The position numbers were made by a program, and so were the translations under genes. The notes under the pieces are model-generated. The model was given only the letters and a program-made list of their open reading frames with translations, did not search any database and had not been told where the DNA came from. This document shows positions 6,574-14,002 of a stretch of 64,000 nucleotides of DNA, piece by piece (position 1 is the first letter of the stretch; every line of letters begins with the position of its first letter). This stretch comes from a virus: positions 1 through 64,000 of IMG/VR virus record IMGVR_UViG_3300019458_000032; one strand, 5' to 3'.

Positions 6574-6602
6574 ATTATAACAGAAAGAGGATAATAAAGC
6601 AA
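6574..6602 (-). promoter_or_regulatory. sigma70-like promoter of the 6257-6568 gene
   Basis: On the minus strand the -35 box TTGCTT (6602-6597) and the -10 box TATAAT (6579-6574) are separated by exactly 17 bases, and TGT precedes the -10 as an extended element. The expected start point, 6-7 bases downstream, falls on the ATG at 6568. Confidence 0.6.
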
Positions 6603-6760
6603 TGAAAAAAGAAAAGAAACTGTGGATACTAACAAATACTTGGGGTAAAATCCTATACACCGCAGCAAGGAAAGAATGTTTAAATAATTATAGATCAATG
6701 CATACTGGACCAACATTTAAGATTCTATTAAAAGGTAAATATCTAAAAGGAATGAAGTAA
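6602..6760 (+). CDS. small basic protein, 52 aa
   Basis: ATG at 6602 after AGAGG (about 11 bases upstream); the frame ends at TAA 6758-6760. The product is Lys-rich, beginning MKKEKKLWILTNTWGKI. Short, so only moderately certain. Its 5' end overlaps the minus-strand promoter at 6574-6602, so divergent transcription of the two genes would interfere. Confidence 0.55.
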   Translation: MKKEKKLWILTNTWGKILYTAARKECLNNYRSMHTGPTFKILLKGKYLKGMK

Positions 6761-6809
6761 TTAGTCCCGAAGAGTAGGCATATATTAGTTTTGGGGGAGT
6801 TTTTTAGAA

Positions 6810-6838
6810 TTGACTTTATAATAAATATTATATATAAT
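6810..6838 (+). promoter_or_regulatory. near-consensus sigma70 promoter
   Basis: TTGACT (6810-6815), a 17-base spacer and a perfect TATAAT (6833-6838) stand 19 bases before the ATG at 6858, with AGAAGGA between them. It probably drives the operon starting at 6858. Just upstream, TAGTCCC and TTGGGGGAG followed by TTTTTT (6761-6806) may be a weak terminator of the preceding unit. Confidence 0.7.
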
Positions 6839-6857
6839 TAAAAAAGAAGGAAATAAT

Positions 6858-7025
6858 ATGACAGATTTTGAAAAAGCTTTAAAACAAGTAGAAGATCTTA
6901 CAATTGAGAATAAAAAGCTTAAAGATCGCATAAAGCTTTATGAAGATATTATGGATCGTGATATAATGGAAGATTATGATGATATAGATGATTATTTTGG
7001 ACCCATGGAAATAGATTTAGATTAA
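6858..7025 (+). CDS. small acidic coiled-coil-like protein, 55 aa
   Basis: ATG 6858 follows AAGAAGGA by 6 bases and a strong promoter; the stop is TAA 7023-7025, abutting the next ATG. The first 35 residues form a charged amphipathic helix, the rest is Asp-rich (MEDYDDIDDYF). First gene of its operon; function unknown. Confidence 0.6.
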   Translation: MTDFEKALKQVEDLTIENKKLKDRIKLYEDIMDRDIMEDYDDIDDYFGPMEIDLD

Positions 7026-7250
7026 ATGAAATATTTATTATTAGATGCATTGTATATATTAGGATATTTTTTTATTGGAACATTTTTTGTAGCACTTAAT
7101 AGTAAACTTAGTAAAAATGAAAAAGAAGATCCAAGAATATTATTTCTTTGGCCTATTTATATTTCTGGATATATTATATTTGGTATTTTGTATATCCCAT
7201 ATCTGCTTGAATCATATTTAGGAGATATATTAAAAGGGAATAAAAAATAA
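7026..7250 (+). CDS. small membrane protein, two hydrophobic segments, 74 aa
   Basis: Hydrophobic stretches at about residues 3-24 and 40-60 are separated by a charged loop (SKLSKNEKEDPR). It starts one base after the previous stop and its last base is shared with the next start. No holin family is recognised. Confidence 0.65.
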   Translation: MKYLLLDALYILGYFFIGTFFVALNSKLSKNEKEDPRILFLWPIYISGYIIFGILYIPYLLESYLGDILKGNKK

Positions 7251-7651
7251 TGAAAGAGAAAATATTAATAAAATTTAAAATATGGTTTTGTAAAAAATTT
7301 GGTCATAATAATAGAATGCTTGGGAATAATATTTTAGAAACAACATTATATTGTGATAGATGTGGCAATCGAAAAGAACATAGAGTTCCTTTATATTTAT
7401 ATGTTAATGAAATTGCTAATAAACTACCTGTACTTCGAGATCCTAAATTAGAAATAGAAACTCATTGGATTAGATTAATTGATATTGATAGAATTAAATC
7501 TAGTTATATGATTGATGTTGATAAAGCGTTAAATAGCTATAAGAAATTATTTACAGATTATAATAAAATAGTTGATGATTATATTGAAAAACAAAAAAGT
7601 GAATATATAAAACATAAAGAATGGAACTTGAAGAAAAGATTAGATCTGTAG
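7250..7651 (+). CDS. zinc-binding hypothetical protein, 133 aa
   Basis: The N-terminus (FKIWFCKKFGHN ... LYCDRCGNRKEH) looks like the small phage zinc-ribbon type with Cys-X2-Cys and a nearby Cys-His pair. The C-terminal two thirds are helical and charged. It overlaps the next gene by 31 bases. Confidence 0.65.
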   Translation: MKEKILIKFKIWFCKKFGHNNRMLGNNILETTLYCDRCGNRKEHRVPLYLYVNEIANKLPVLRDPKLEIETHWIRLIDIDRIKSSYMIDVDKALNSYKKLFTDYNKIVDDYIEKQKSEYIKHKEWNLKKRLDL

Positions 7652-8304
7652 TTAATGAAATTCTAGATTCAATTAAAGATAAAAAGATGAGGGATTTAGT
7701 TAAATCAAAGACATTTTTAACTGGCGGTTGTTTTAAAGCGTTGTTTCATAACGAAGAAGTTAATGACTATGATTTTTATTTTGTGGACGAAAAATCTATC
7801 AAACTTTTTGAAAAACTAATACATGATGGTTTATGTAAACCTAGAACAAAAGCATTTACCGATATAAAGAAATTTTATCTTAAAGATTTAAAACATAAAT
7901 CAGAATTCGCTATTACTTTTATGTTAAATAAAACTATTAAAGTTCAGTTTATCACAAAGTATTTTGGATCACCGACTAAAGTTACAAATAATTTCGATTT
8001 TGAACATGTTAAAAATTACTATGTTCCAGCATTGGATGTATTTAATATTAATTATGACGTATTATCTTCTAAAGAATTAATTTTTAATGTGGGAGCATCA
8101 CATCCAATTAATGCCTTAAAACGTATGCAAAAATTTATTAAACAAGGTTGGACAATTAATGATCCAGAAATCATGAAAATTGCCGAATCTATTAATAATC
8201 TCGATTTAGATAGTCCTGGAGAATATAAAGAACAATCGTCTGGAATGTATCTATATACAGAAAGTATAATGAGAGGATATAACTCGAAGAGAAGTGTTGG
8301 TTAA
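7621..8304 (+). CDS. pol-beta-fold nucleotidyltransferase-like protein
   Basis: Residues 33-54 read LTGGCFKALF ... VNDYDFYF, matching the active site of the polymerase-beta nucleotidyltransferase superfamily: a Gly-Gly near residues 35-36 and two aspartates (Asp49, Asp51) in D-x-D. A third carboxylate is plausible further on. CCA-adding enzymes and small phage nucleotidyltransferases share this pattern. The absence of a recognisable RNA-binding tail leaves the substrate open. The start at ATG 7621 lies within the previous gene; no strong ribosome site is visible, so coupling is likely. Confidence 0.75.
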   Translation: MELEEKIRSVVNEILDSIKDKKMRDLVKSKTFLTGGCFKALFHNEEVNDYDFYFVDEKSIKLFEKLIHDGLCKPRTKAFTDIKKFYLKDLKHKSEFAITFMLNKTIKVQFITKYFGSPTKVTNNFDFEHVKNYYVPALDVFNINYDVLSSKELIFNVGASHPINALKRMQKFIKQGWTINDPEIMKIAESINNLDLDSPGEYKEQSSGMYLYTESIMRGYNSKRSVG

Positions 8305-8306
8305 TA

Positions 8307-9302
8307 ATGACAATACCTAATCGTATTTCACATTCGGCGGTTGACAGATACATAGAATGCTCTTTATGTTTTCGTTTACATTATATAGAAAATATTAGAC
8401 CTGTTAGAAAGAAATCAGCTCTATTATTTGGAGCAGCTTTGGATAAGGGTTTAAATCATCTTCTTTTAACGAAGGATTTGGATGAAGCATTAGATATTTT
8501 TAAAGAAGCTTGGGAAAAAGTTGATGTAGAAACTACAGATTTTTCTAAAAGTGATCTCGATGAAGAATTAGTTAATTGGACAGGTGGAATTATATCAACC
8601 AATCGTTCTAAATCTTGGCATTCTTTACACGTTAAAGGTTGTTTATTCATTCAACAATATCATAAAGATATTCTACCTCGCATTAAGAGAGTTATAGTTG
8701 TACAAGAACCTATAAGTCTTAAAAATACTGAAGGTGATGAGATTACTGGAGCATTGGATCTAATTGTAGAATGGGAAGATGGTAAGATCTATTTATTCGA
8801 TAATAAATCATCAAGTGTAAAGTATGCACCAGATAGTGCTAAAATGGGACAACAATTACCTTTGTATTATTACATTAAAAAGGATGAATATAAGCTAGAT
8901 GGTGTTGGATATATTGTAATGTCTAAAAAAATTAACAAAAATAAGGTGAAAACTTGTAAGAAGTGTAATACAATTAATAAAGGTATGCATAAAACTTGTC
9001 CTGAATCTTATGATACTCCAGTTATGAATGGAGAAAATATTAAAGTGGTTTCTAAAAAATGTGGTGGAGAATTTGATATAGTCATTAATCCAACTGTCGA
9101 TATTGAGGTTATTCTTAATACAGTGGATGAATCAGATGAGAAAAGAGTTATAGAAACGTTTGACTATGTAAACAATTGTATTGCAGATGGGATATTCTCA
9201 GATACACATACACAAGAAAGAAATAAGTTTTATCAGTACTGCCCCTACAAGGAGTACACACCAGAAAACGCAGATTTCATTAAAGTGGAGAAAAAAGAAT
9301 GA
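8307..9302 (+). CDS. RecB/Cas4-like PD-(D/E)XK nuclease, 331 aa
   Basis: The opening RISHSAVDRYIECSLCFRLHYIE matches the start of PDDEXK-family exonucleases, followed by a FGAALDKGLN helix with the family histidine replaced. The catalytic core is GALDLIVEW (Asp151) and LFDNKSSS (Asp165-x-Lys167), then Q-x-P-LYYY, as in Cas4, AddB and RecB nuclease domains. An inserted zinc-finger-like segment (CKKC ... CP ... KKCGG) lies at about residues 215-250, and two Cys near each end could support a metal cluster. It probably processes DNA ends in recombination together with the ERF protein at 12499. It is coupled to the next gene by ATGA. Confidence 0.85.
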   Translation: MTIPNRISHSAVDRYIECSLCFRLHYIENIRPVRKKSALLFGAALDKGLNHLLLTKDLDEALDIFKEAWEKVDVETTDFSKSDLDEELVNWTGGIISTNRSKSWHSLHVKGCLFIQQYHKDILPRIKRVIVVQEPISLKNTEGDEITGALDLIVEWEDGKIYLFDNKSSSVKYAPDSAKMGQQLPLYYYIKKDEYKLDGVGYIVMSKKINKNKVKTCKKCNTINKGMHKTCPESYDTPVMNGENIKVVSKKCGGEFDIVINPTVDIEVILNTVDESDEKRVIETFDYVNNCIADGIFSDTHTQERNKFYQYCPYKEYTPENADFIKVEKKE

Positions 9303-9472
9303 AACTTGTTGAAAAAGAACACGAATTATGTGATAATATAGAATGTCAACAATGTTGTAATCACGATGAATTTGATCATGGTATTTGCTTATATTGTGGA
9401 TTGGATATATCTGCTGATTTAGCAGCTAGAATGTATGATAGATATAAAGATATGATGAAATATGGAGAATAA
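9299..9472 (+). CDS. Cys-rich zinc-finger-like protein, 57 aa
   Basis: ATG 9299 overlaps the nuclease stop; the frame ends at TAA 9470-9472. The string LCDNIECQQCCNHDEF ... GICLYCGLD gives two Cys-X2-Cys pairs with nearby His, suited to one zinc site. The C-terminus is an acidic helix. Probably translated with the nuclease and perhaps an accessory to it; that is inference. Confidence 0.65.
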   Translation: MKLVEKEHELCDNIECQQCCNHDEFDHGICLYCGLDISADLAARMYDRYKDMMKYGE

Positions 9473-9475
9473 AAA

Positions 9476-9868
9476 ATGACAAATACTGTAGTAGTTTTAG
9501 GTGTAATAGTTATATTATTTTCTATATTAGGAGGAATGTGGGGCTGTCCACAATATCATGTTTATGAACAAAGACTTTCTGGAGAAGCAGAATTAGCTAA
9601 AGCTACCTATAATAGACAAGTAAAGGTTCGCGAAGCTGAAGCAATAAAAGAAGCTGCATCATTGCTTGCTGAAGCAGAAATTGAAAGATCAAAAGGAGTA
9701 GCTGCCGCAAATAAGATTATTGGAGAATCATTAAAAAATAATGAATCATATCTTAGATGGTTATGGATTGAAGGTCTTAAAGATGGTGGGAATGATGTAA
9801 TCTATGTCCCAACAGAAGCTGGATTACCTATCCTAGAAGCTGGAAAAAGAAAAAAGAACGGAGAGTAA
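9476..9868 (+). CDS. membrane-anchored SPFH/Band-7 C-terminal-like protein, 130 aa
   Basis: One N-terminal transmembrane helix (about residues 4-22) is followed by an Ala/Glu-rich helix (EAEAIKEAASLLAEAEIERSKGVAAANKIIGESL) and a tail DVIYVPTEAGLPILEAG. This pattern corresponds to the coiled coil and C-terminus of prohibitin/stomatin-type (SPFH) proteins, without the SPFH domain proper. Phages carry such short versions, and their role is not established. Possibilities include forming membrane assemblies or titrating host FtsH-associated proteins; both are inference. Confidence 0.7.
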   Translation: MTNTVVVLGVIVILFSILGGMWGCPQYHVYEQRLSGEAELAKATYNRQVKVREAEAIKEAASLLAEAEIERSKGVAAANKIIGESLKNNESYLRWLWIEGLKDGGNDVIYVPTEAGLPILEAGKRKKNGE

Positions 9869-9869
9869 C

Positions 9870-10076
9870 ATGAAAGTGGTTAAACCTTCAGATTTTGAAC
9901 CTTATTTTACATCTAAGACCGACAGAATTGTAGCTGCTGAGAGTGCTAATGCTGCATTAGAGAAGATTTTACGTAGACACCTTGAAGATCCTACAAGACA
10001 AGCTCCAGGACAGTATGCAAAAGGTTATAGAGAAGCGTTGTTGGATTTAAAAGCGGTGTTGTTAGGTGATCTCTAA
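9870..10076 (+). CDS. hypothetical protein, 68 aa
   Basis: Starts one base after the previous stop, with GGAGAG just upstream. Mainly helical, with SANAALEKILRRHLED and YAKGYREALLDLKAVL segments. No known domain. A 93-bp gap follows, containing an 8-bp hairpin. Confidence 0.6.
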   Translation: MKVVKPSDFEPYFTSKTDRIVAAESANAALEKILRRHLEDPTRQAPGQYAKGYREALLDLKAVLLGDL

Positions 10077-10099
10077 GGGTGAAGGTATATATCTAACTG

Positions 10100-10123
10100 T
10101 TTCTATATTATTCTTTATAGAAA
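10100..10123. repeat. 8-bp inverted repeat in a 93-bp intergenic gap
   Basis: TTTCTATA (10100-10107) and TATAGAAA (10116-10123) form a perfect stem with an 8-base AT-rich loop. It may be an operator or an RNA hairpin before the gene at 10170; no U-run follows, so it is not a standard terminator. Confidence 0.4.
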
Positions 10124-10169
10124 GTAATATAGCACTATATCTATTATGGGACATTAGAAGGAAATTAAA

Positions 10170-10457
10170 ATGATTCGTAAAGAACAAGCTGAAGAAGCTG
10201 CTATGACAGAACTTGTAAAGACATATAATGGTACTTCTGTAGATTATTTTGTTATGGGAGTTGAATGGGCAGATAAGAATCCTCAAAATGAAGTTTCATT
10301 TATTTTAGATCTTATTCATCAACGTTCTATCGCATTTGATGAAGCTAAAACTTATAGAGAAAAACTTGAAATTGCAATTGAAGCTTTAAAATATTTAGAA
10401 ATACATATTGACGATGAAGGTGAATATGTTAGAGAAGTTCTTGAGAAACTTAAATGA
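10170..10457 (+). CDS. hypothetical helical protein, 95 aa
   Basis: Begins after AGAAGGAAA. The segment DYFVMGVEWADKNP followed by a helix REKLEIAIEALKYLEIHI is of a type commonly seen in small phage proteins with no assigned function. Coupled to the next gene by ATGA. Confidence 0.65.
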   Translation: MIRKEQAEEAAMTELVKTYNGTSVDYFVMGVEWADKNPQNEVSFILDLIHQRSIAFDEAKTYREKLEIAIEALKYLEIHIDDEGEYVREVLEKLK

Positions 10458-10699
10458 AACGCATTGAAATGATTGATGAAATTATGTGTTGTTTATTAAG
10501 TTATTCAGTTAATTATCCTCAATATCCATTATCTCAATTAAGAATCGCCGCTGAAGAAATTCTTAAAATGCAAGAAGAAGCTGGTATGTTACCACCCACA
10601 TTCTCAGACTATAAAGAAGGAGATGAAGTTCATTCAATTCTATTTGGTGGAGATAAACCAATAAAAAACCCAACTAATGCGTGGGAACCCGATAAATGA
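10454..10699 (+). CDS. small phage protein, 81 aa (paralogue of 24002-24202)
   Basis: The protein begins MKRIEMIDEI and reaches EILKMQEEAGMLPPTF; the gene at 24002 begins MKRSEMILNI and has EIVLNRIEKDGMLPPIE. Same spacing of the conserved MKR-x-EMI and GMLPP blocks indicates a duplicated small family. The C-terminal tail is unrelated. Function unknown. ATGA junctions on both sides. Confidence 0.65.
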   Translation: MKRIEMIDEIMCCLLSYSVNYPQYPLSQLRIAAEEILKMQEEAGMLPPTFSDYKEGDEVHSILFGGDKPIKNPTNAWEPDK

Positions 10700-11142
10700 A
10701 AGCAATTATCCTTGTTGGATTAACTGGATCGGGTAAGAGTACATTCTGTAAGAAGTATCCTAAATTCACTAGAATCAACCAAGATGAACTAGGATCACGT
10801 CAGAAATGTATAACTGCATTAAAAACTGCTATATCACAAAAAGAAAATATCATCATAGATCGCACTAATATCAATAAGATGCAACGTAATCACTTTATTT
10901 CTATCCTAAAGGAATATCCTGAATATGAAATCAATTGTATTTATTTTGACGCAGATCCCGAGCTTTGTGTAAAACGTGTTTCAGAAAGAGAGAATCATCC
11001 TACAATTACTGAAGATTTTTCTCTTGACAAAATTAAAGAAATTGTGTATAGTTTTTATAGAAGCTTGGAGGAGCCAAGTATCTCAGAAGGATTTAGCATG
11101 ATCCTAACTATTAAGGTGAAAGATGAAGAATCTGAAACTTAA
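10696..11142 (+). CDS. P-loop polynucleotide kinase-like protein, 148 aa
   Basis: A Walker A motif GLTGSGKST (residues 8-16) is followed by INQDELGSR (Asp30) and IIIDRTNINKMQR (Asp55, Arg56), the pattern of the kinase domain of T4 Pnkp and related AAA_33 kinases that phosphorylate 5'-OH nucleic-acid ends. LCVKRVSERENHP supplies the lid arginines. It is a kinase domain alone: the HAD-type 3'-phosphatase domain of T4 Pnkp is missing. Together with the RNA ligase at 24819 it may repair cleaved RNA. A small-molecule kinase remains possible. Confidence 0.8.
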   Translation: MKAIILVGLTGSGKSTFCKKYPKFTRINQDELGSRQKCITALKTAISQKENIIIDRTNINKMQRNHFISILKEYPEYEINCIYFDADPELCVKRVSERENHPTITEDFSLDKIKEIVYSFYRSLEEPSISEGFSMILTIKVKDEESET

Positions 11143-11851
11143 TGAAATTTTACTCTTAATTGTCTTTGTTTTATGTATTGTGTGGTATGTTAAAGCAGAT
11201 GCTAAACCAGTGCGTTTTATGGTTATTGACACCGGAGTTGATACTTCACATGAAACAATAAAAAAATATATAAGAGAACCATTTACAGACGAATATGTTG
11301 ATGATATTGGACATGGAACAGCGATAGCATCTTTAGCCTTAAAAGATGTTTGTGAAAGTGTTGAATTAATTTCTTGTAAATATTTTTCTCCAGCAGATTT
11401 TAGATTTAATAGAGCTTTAGTTAATTTTAAAAATTGTTTACGTGAAGCAATTATAAAACAGGTTGATTATATAAATTATTCATCATCGGGACTCTCTTCA
11501 GATAGAGAAGAATATGAATTACTGAAGAAATTAACTGACAAGGGGGTCATAATTACAATTTCTATGGGCAATGAGGGAAGAAATATTTTTTACGGCAATA
11601 AATGTATATATTCATTCCCCGCTTGTTATTTACTACCAAATACATATATAATTGGTAATACAACAGATGGTGGTAAACTTTGGGGTAAAAGTAATTATGG
11701 ATCAACAAAAAATGCTAGATATTTAAATGGAGTTAATGTCTCTGTATTATTACCAAAAAAACAACATGGTAAAACTACAGGCACAAGTGCTTCAACTGCT
11801 AAATATATGAATGAAATTTTAAAACGTAAATGTTGGGAGTTAAGACATTGA
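11123..11851 (+). CDS. exported subtilisin-like serine protease, 242 aa
   Basis: A Lys-containing N-terminus and hydrophobic segment (residues 9-22, then AKADA-like end) form a signal peptide or anchor. The S8 triad is complete: Asp36 in VIDTGVD, His64 in GHGTAIASL, Ser222 in TTGTSAST, with oxyanion Asn150 in SMGNEG. It is short for a subtilase and shows no propeptide, so it may fold without one. Four or more Cys suit disulfides outside the cytoplasm. A periplasmic role such as lysis, envelope processing or blocking superinfection is inference. It overlaps the kinase gene by 20 bases. Confidence 0.9.
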   Translation: MKNLKLNEILLLIVFVLCIVWYVKADAKPVRFMVIDTGVDTSHETIKKYIREPFTDEYVDDIGHGTAIASLALKDVCESVELISCKYFSPADFRFNRALVNFKNCLREAIIKQVDYINYSSSGLSSDREEYELLKKLTDKGVIITISMGNEGRNIFYGNKCIYSFPACYLLPNTYIIGNTTDGGKLWGKSNYGSTKNARYLNGVNVSVLLPKKQHGKTTGTSASTAKYMNEILKRKCWELRH

Positions 11852-12030
11852 AAAATACATATTTATTAAAATTTACAAATGGTGATGATGTTGAATACGT
11901 TATTGAGGCGGCTGATGCTAATACAAGAAACGCATATGCACTCAGGGCTTTTATTCAAAATGAAATTTTAGAGGTTGATAATGTAACATACAATCTATCT
12001 CAATTAGTGAAGTATGTTTTGAAAGATTAA
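11848..12030 (+). CDS. hypothetical protein, 60 aa, TTG start
   Basis: TTG at 11848 overlaps the protease stop (TTGA) and follows GGGAG by 8 bases; the alternative ATG at 11830 has no ribosome site. The small protein looks alpha/beta (TYLLKFTNGDD, then YALRAFIQNEIL). Function unknown. Confidence 0.6.
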   Translation: MKNTYLLKFTNGDDVEYVIEAADANTRNAYALRAFIQNEILEVDNVTYNLSQLVKYVLKD

Positions 12031-12045
12031 AGAAAGGTATCGTAT

Positions 12046-12306
12046 ATGAGCAAAGCAAAAGAATTATTGGATGATGAAAATATTGGAAATAAAGAAGTTA
12101 CTGAACCTGTTTTAACACATGTTATGCTTGGAATGTGTAATGTTCCAGGTGAGGGTTGGTCTTTAACATCAGTTAAATATAATCCAACAACTGGTGAAAC
12201 CGGAAGAGTGGTAAAAGAACATACTGGTGAATCTGGTGATTATATCGCAGAAACTTTAAAGATTCAAATGGTTCGTAAAGGCGTATTTAATAATTGTGGA
12301 AATTAA
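12046..12306 (+). CDS. hypothetical protein, 86 aa
   Basis: Starts after AAAGG. The central part (MLGMCNVPGEGWSLTSVKYNPTTGETG) is strand-rich. No family recognised. It overlaps the following GTG-initiated gene by 11 bases. Confidence 0.6.
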   Translation: MSKAKELLDDENIGNKEVTEPVLTHVMLGMCNVPGEGWSLTSVKYNPTTGETGRVVKEHTGESGDYIAETLKIQMVRKGVFNNCGN

Positions 12307-12502
12307 AAAACATATTTTAATAACTGCCACTGTATTATTATGTGCTCAATTAGCATTTTTTCTGACAATTGTTCATTTTATGCTTGTAGTTTCAGAAAAT
12401 CATGCTATAATGTTATTATTGATTTGGCCTATAATTAAATATAGTGAATGGAATTTGAATAAGTTAATGTTAAGTTTAAAGAAAAATGGAGAAAAAACAT
12501 GA
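12296..12502 (+). CDS. small membrane protein, two hydrophobic segments, 68 aa
   Basis: GTG start within the end of the previous gene. Hydrophobic segments at about residues 5-27 and 30-48 are followed by a basic tail. The size and layout allow a holin-like role, but it lies before the recombination gene rather than near a lysin, so this is speculative. Confidence 0.55.
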   Translation: MEIKKHILITATVLLCAQLAFFLTIVHFMLVVSENHAIMLLLIWPIIKYSEWNLNKLMLSLKKNGEKT

Positions 12503-13134
12503 GTTCACCTTTGATTTATAAGAAAATGTCCAATGTAATGAAAGCAGTTAAAGCTGTAAGTAAAGACCAAAAAAATGAATCACAGGGATTTAAGTTTCGT
12601 GGTATTGATCAGTTTGTAAATGCTTTGTATCCGGCATTAACGGTTGAAGGTGTATTTATGGCTCCTCGTTGTGTGAATTATACACAAGAATTGAAAGATG
12701 TTACACGTGGTAGTGGTAAAGCGGGAGTTGATAAACACGTAGCTATTATGATGGAATATGATTTCTTTGCGGAAGATGGGTCAAAGGTTACAGTGGGTCC
12801 TATTCCCGCCGAAGGATTAGATTCTGGCGATAAAGCAACAAATAAAGCATTATCTGCCGCACTTAAATATGCTTTAATTCAAACATTTAGTGTTCCAACA
12901 GAAGATATGGCTGAAGCAGATAAAGAGAGTCCTGAAATTGGGACAGCTAAAGATAAAAAATCACAACCTGAAACAAAAAGAACACGCTCAAGTTTCGCTA
13001 AAGAAAGCAGTCAAGAACAAGTGGGAAGTACTACTACAGTTCCTGTTTCTGCCACTGCAAATGGTAGTGGTGCTGCATCATTAACCGCAAAAGCGGGACA
13101 AACAACCCCTGTGCCCAATAATGGGTGGAGTTAA
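12499..13134 (+). CDS. ERF-family single-strand annealing protein
   Basis: The N-terminal 140 residues match the ERF recombinase family: helix with NVMKAVKAVSKDQKN, FKFRGIDQFVNALYPALTVEGVFMAPR, a strand with VAIMMEYDFFAEDGSKV, then PAEGLDSGDKATNKALSAALKYAL and FSVPTED. ERF proteins anneal complementary single strands and promote circularisation or recombination of phage DNA. The C-terminal 60 residues are a low-complexity Ser/Thr/Gly/Ala linker, typical of an interaction tail. It probably works with the nuclease at 8307. ATGA coupling to the gene before. Confidence 0.9.
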   Translation: MSSPLIYKKMSNVMKAVKAVSKDQKNESQGFKFRGIDQFVNALYPALTVEGVFMAPRCVNYTQELKDVTRGSGKAGVDKHVAIMMEYDFFAEDGSKVTVGPIPAEGLDSGDKATNKALSAALKYALIQTFSVPTEDMAEADKESPEIGTAKDKKSQPETKRTRSSFAKESSQEQVGSTTTVPVSATANGSGAASLTAKAGQTTPVPNNGWS

Positions 13135-13136
13135 TA

Positions 13137-13583
13137 ATGTCAGAAGAATTGGCACCAGTATTAGAAACCCCTAAAGAAGAAGTTAATATTCTGGACGTAA
13201 TTAATAATCCAGAGAATCCAGCAACGGAAGAGCAAGTTAAAGCTGCTACAGAAGAGTTGGCAGTTAAAGCAACGACTCCTGAACAACAAATTGAGCAAGT
13301 TGCGCAGTTCTTTAAGCTTTATATGCAAGTTTTTAAGAATCAAATCGAAGGTTTGAATAATAAGGCTTTGAAGAGAATTATTACAAGACTTGTAGAATTT
13401 CCTTTACAGGAAGATGAAATTACATGGCCCTTTAAGGAAGAGAAGGAAATTTTTGCAGTAGGTCATAGACTTTTAGAAGCCAAATATGGTATGGCTCAAT
13501 ATGTTTTAAATAATCAAATTCAAGAACTAGGTTCTGAAGATAAAAAAGAAGAAGGAGTTAAAGAAAATGGCGAGCAAACGTAA
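13137..13583 (+). CDS. hypothetical acidic protein of the recombination operon, 148 aa
   Basis: ATG 13137 follows GGTGGAG by about 7 bases; an upstream in-frame ATG at 13125 lies within the annealing-protein gene and lacks a site. The first 45 residues are Glu/Pro-rich and disordered-looking; the rest is helical (FKLYMQVFKNQIEGLNNKALKRII). Position directly after ERF suggests a replication/recombination accessory, but no family is known. Confidence 0.65.
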   Translation: MSEELAPVLETPKEEVNILDVINNPENPATEEQVKAATEELAVKATTPEQQIEQVAQFFKLYMQVFKNQIEGLNNKALKRIITRLVEFPLQEDEITWPFKEEKEIFAVGHRLLEAKYGMAQYVLNNQIQELGSEDKKEEGVKENGEQT

Positions 13584-13830
13584 AGTTATCGGTAGTGTGG
13601 TTAGAGGTAAAGAAGGAAAACCTGATTACATCAAAGTGCGTGGTACACACGTATTGAAAGATGGTCAGTTTTTGAATCTTGAGAGTAAAGATCAGCAACT
13701 TGCAAGTCTTGACGCTGCTGTGGCTAGTAAGAAAGTTTCAGTCGAAACAGCCGCTGGAGTTCGTGAACGCATTAATAAGATTCCAGATTTTGTAAGATTT
13801 GAAATTATTTCCATCGAAAGAAACGATTAA
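13567..13830 (+). CDS. small basic hypothetical protein, 87 aa
   Basis: Overlaps the previous gene by 17 bases, with GGAG upstream. The sequence alternates strands and charged turns (KVIGSVVRGKEGKPDYIKVRGTHVLKDGQ), consistent with a small beta-barrel nucleic-acid-binding protein. Codons are somewhat richer in G and C than neighbours, which may reflect high expression. Function not known. Confidence 0.65.
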   Translation: MASKRKVIGSVVRGKEGKPDYIKVRGTHVLKDGQFLNLESKDQQLASLDAAVASKKVSVETAAGVRERINKIPDFVRFEIISIERND

Positions 13831-13834
13831 TATA

Positions 13835-13990
13835 AAGCTAGCCTTTAGGAACAACTGCCTGGCGGAGTGTAGCTAACATCGGGAGGTGACGAACCCGAGG
13901 ACCAGGAAAGCTTACTTAATTACATTTAGAACAAGGCGGTTCTAGGTAAGGGATAACGGCTCAGGGATGAGAACTTGTCCCTATTTTTTT
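13835..13990 (+). ncRNA. structured RNA with intrinsic terminator, about 155 nt
   Basis: Nested complementary segments are AAGCT (13835-13839)/AGCTT (13909-13913), CCTGG (13858-13862)/CCAGG (13902-13906) and TCGGG (13879-13883)/CCCGA (13894-13898). A second domain is the hairpin TAGAAC (13927-13932)/GTTCTA (13939-13944) with loop AAGGCG. It ends in a terminator. The region is much more G-rich than flanking genes, has no reading frame, and separates the recombination operon from the primase operon. It may be a stand-alone small RNA or a regulatory leader. No known class was recognised. Confidence 0.6.
13963..13990 (+). terminator. Rho-independent terminator ending the structured RNA
   Basis: AGGGA (13963-13967) pairs with TCCCT (13978-13982), possibly extended by wobble pairs into the loop, followed by A and seven T. 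It lies only 13 bases before the start of the gene at 14003, so a control switch between termination and readthrough is possible. Confidence 0.65.
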
Positions 13991-14002
13991 ATTAGGAGTA
14001 AA

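Noticed and set aside
12296-12502. Holin assignment
   Set aside because: Only the presence of two hydrophobic segments supports it; position and sequence do not.
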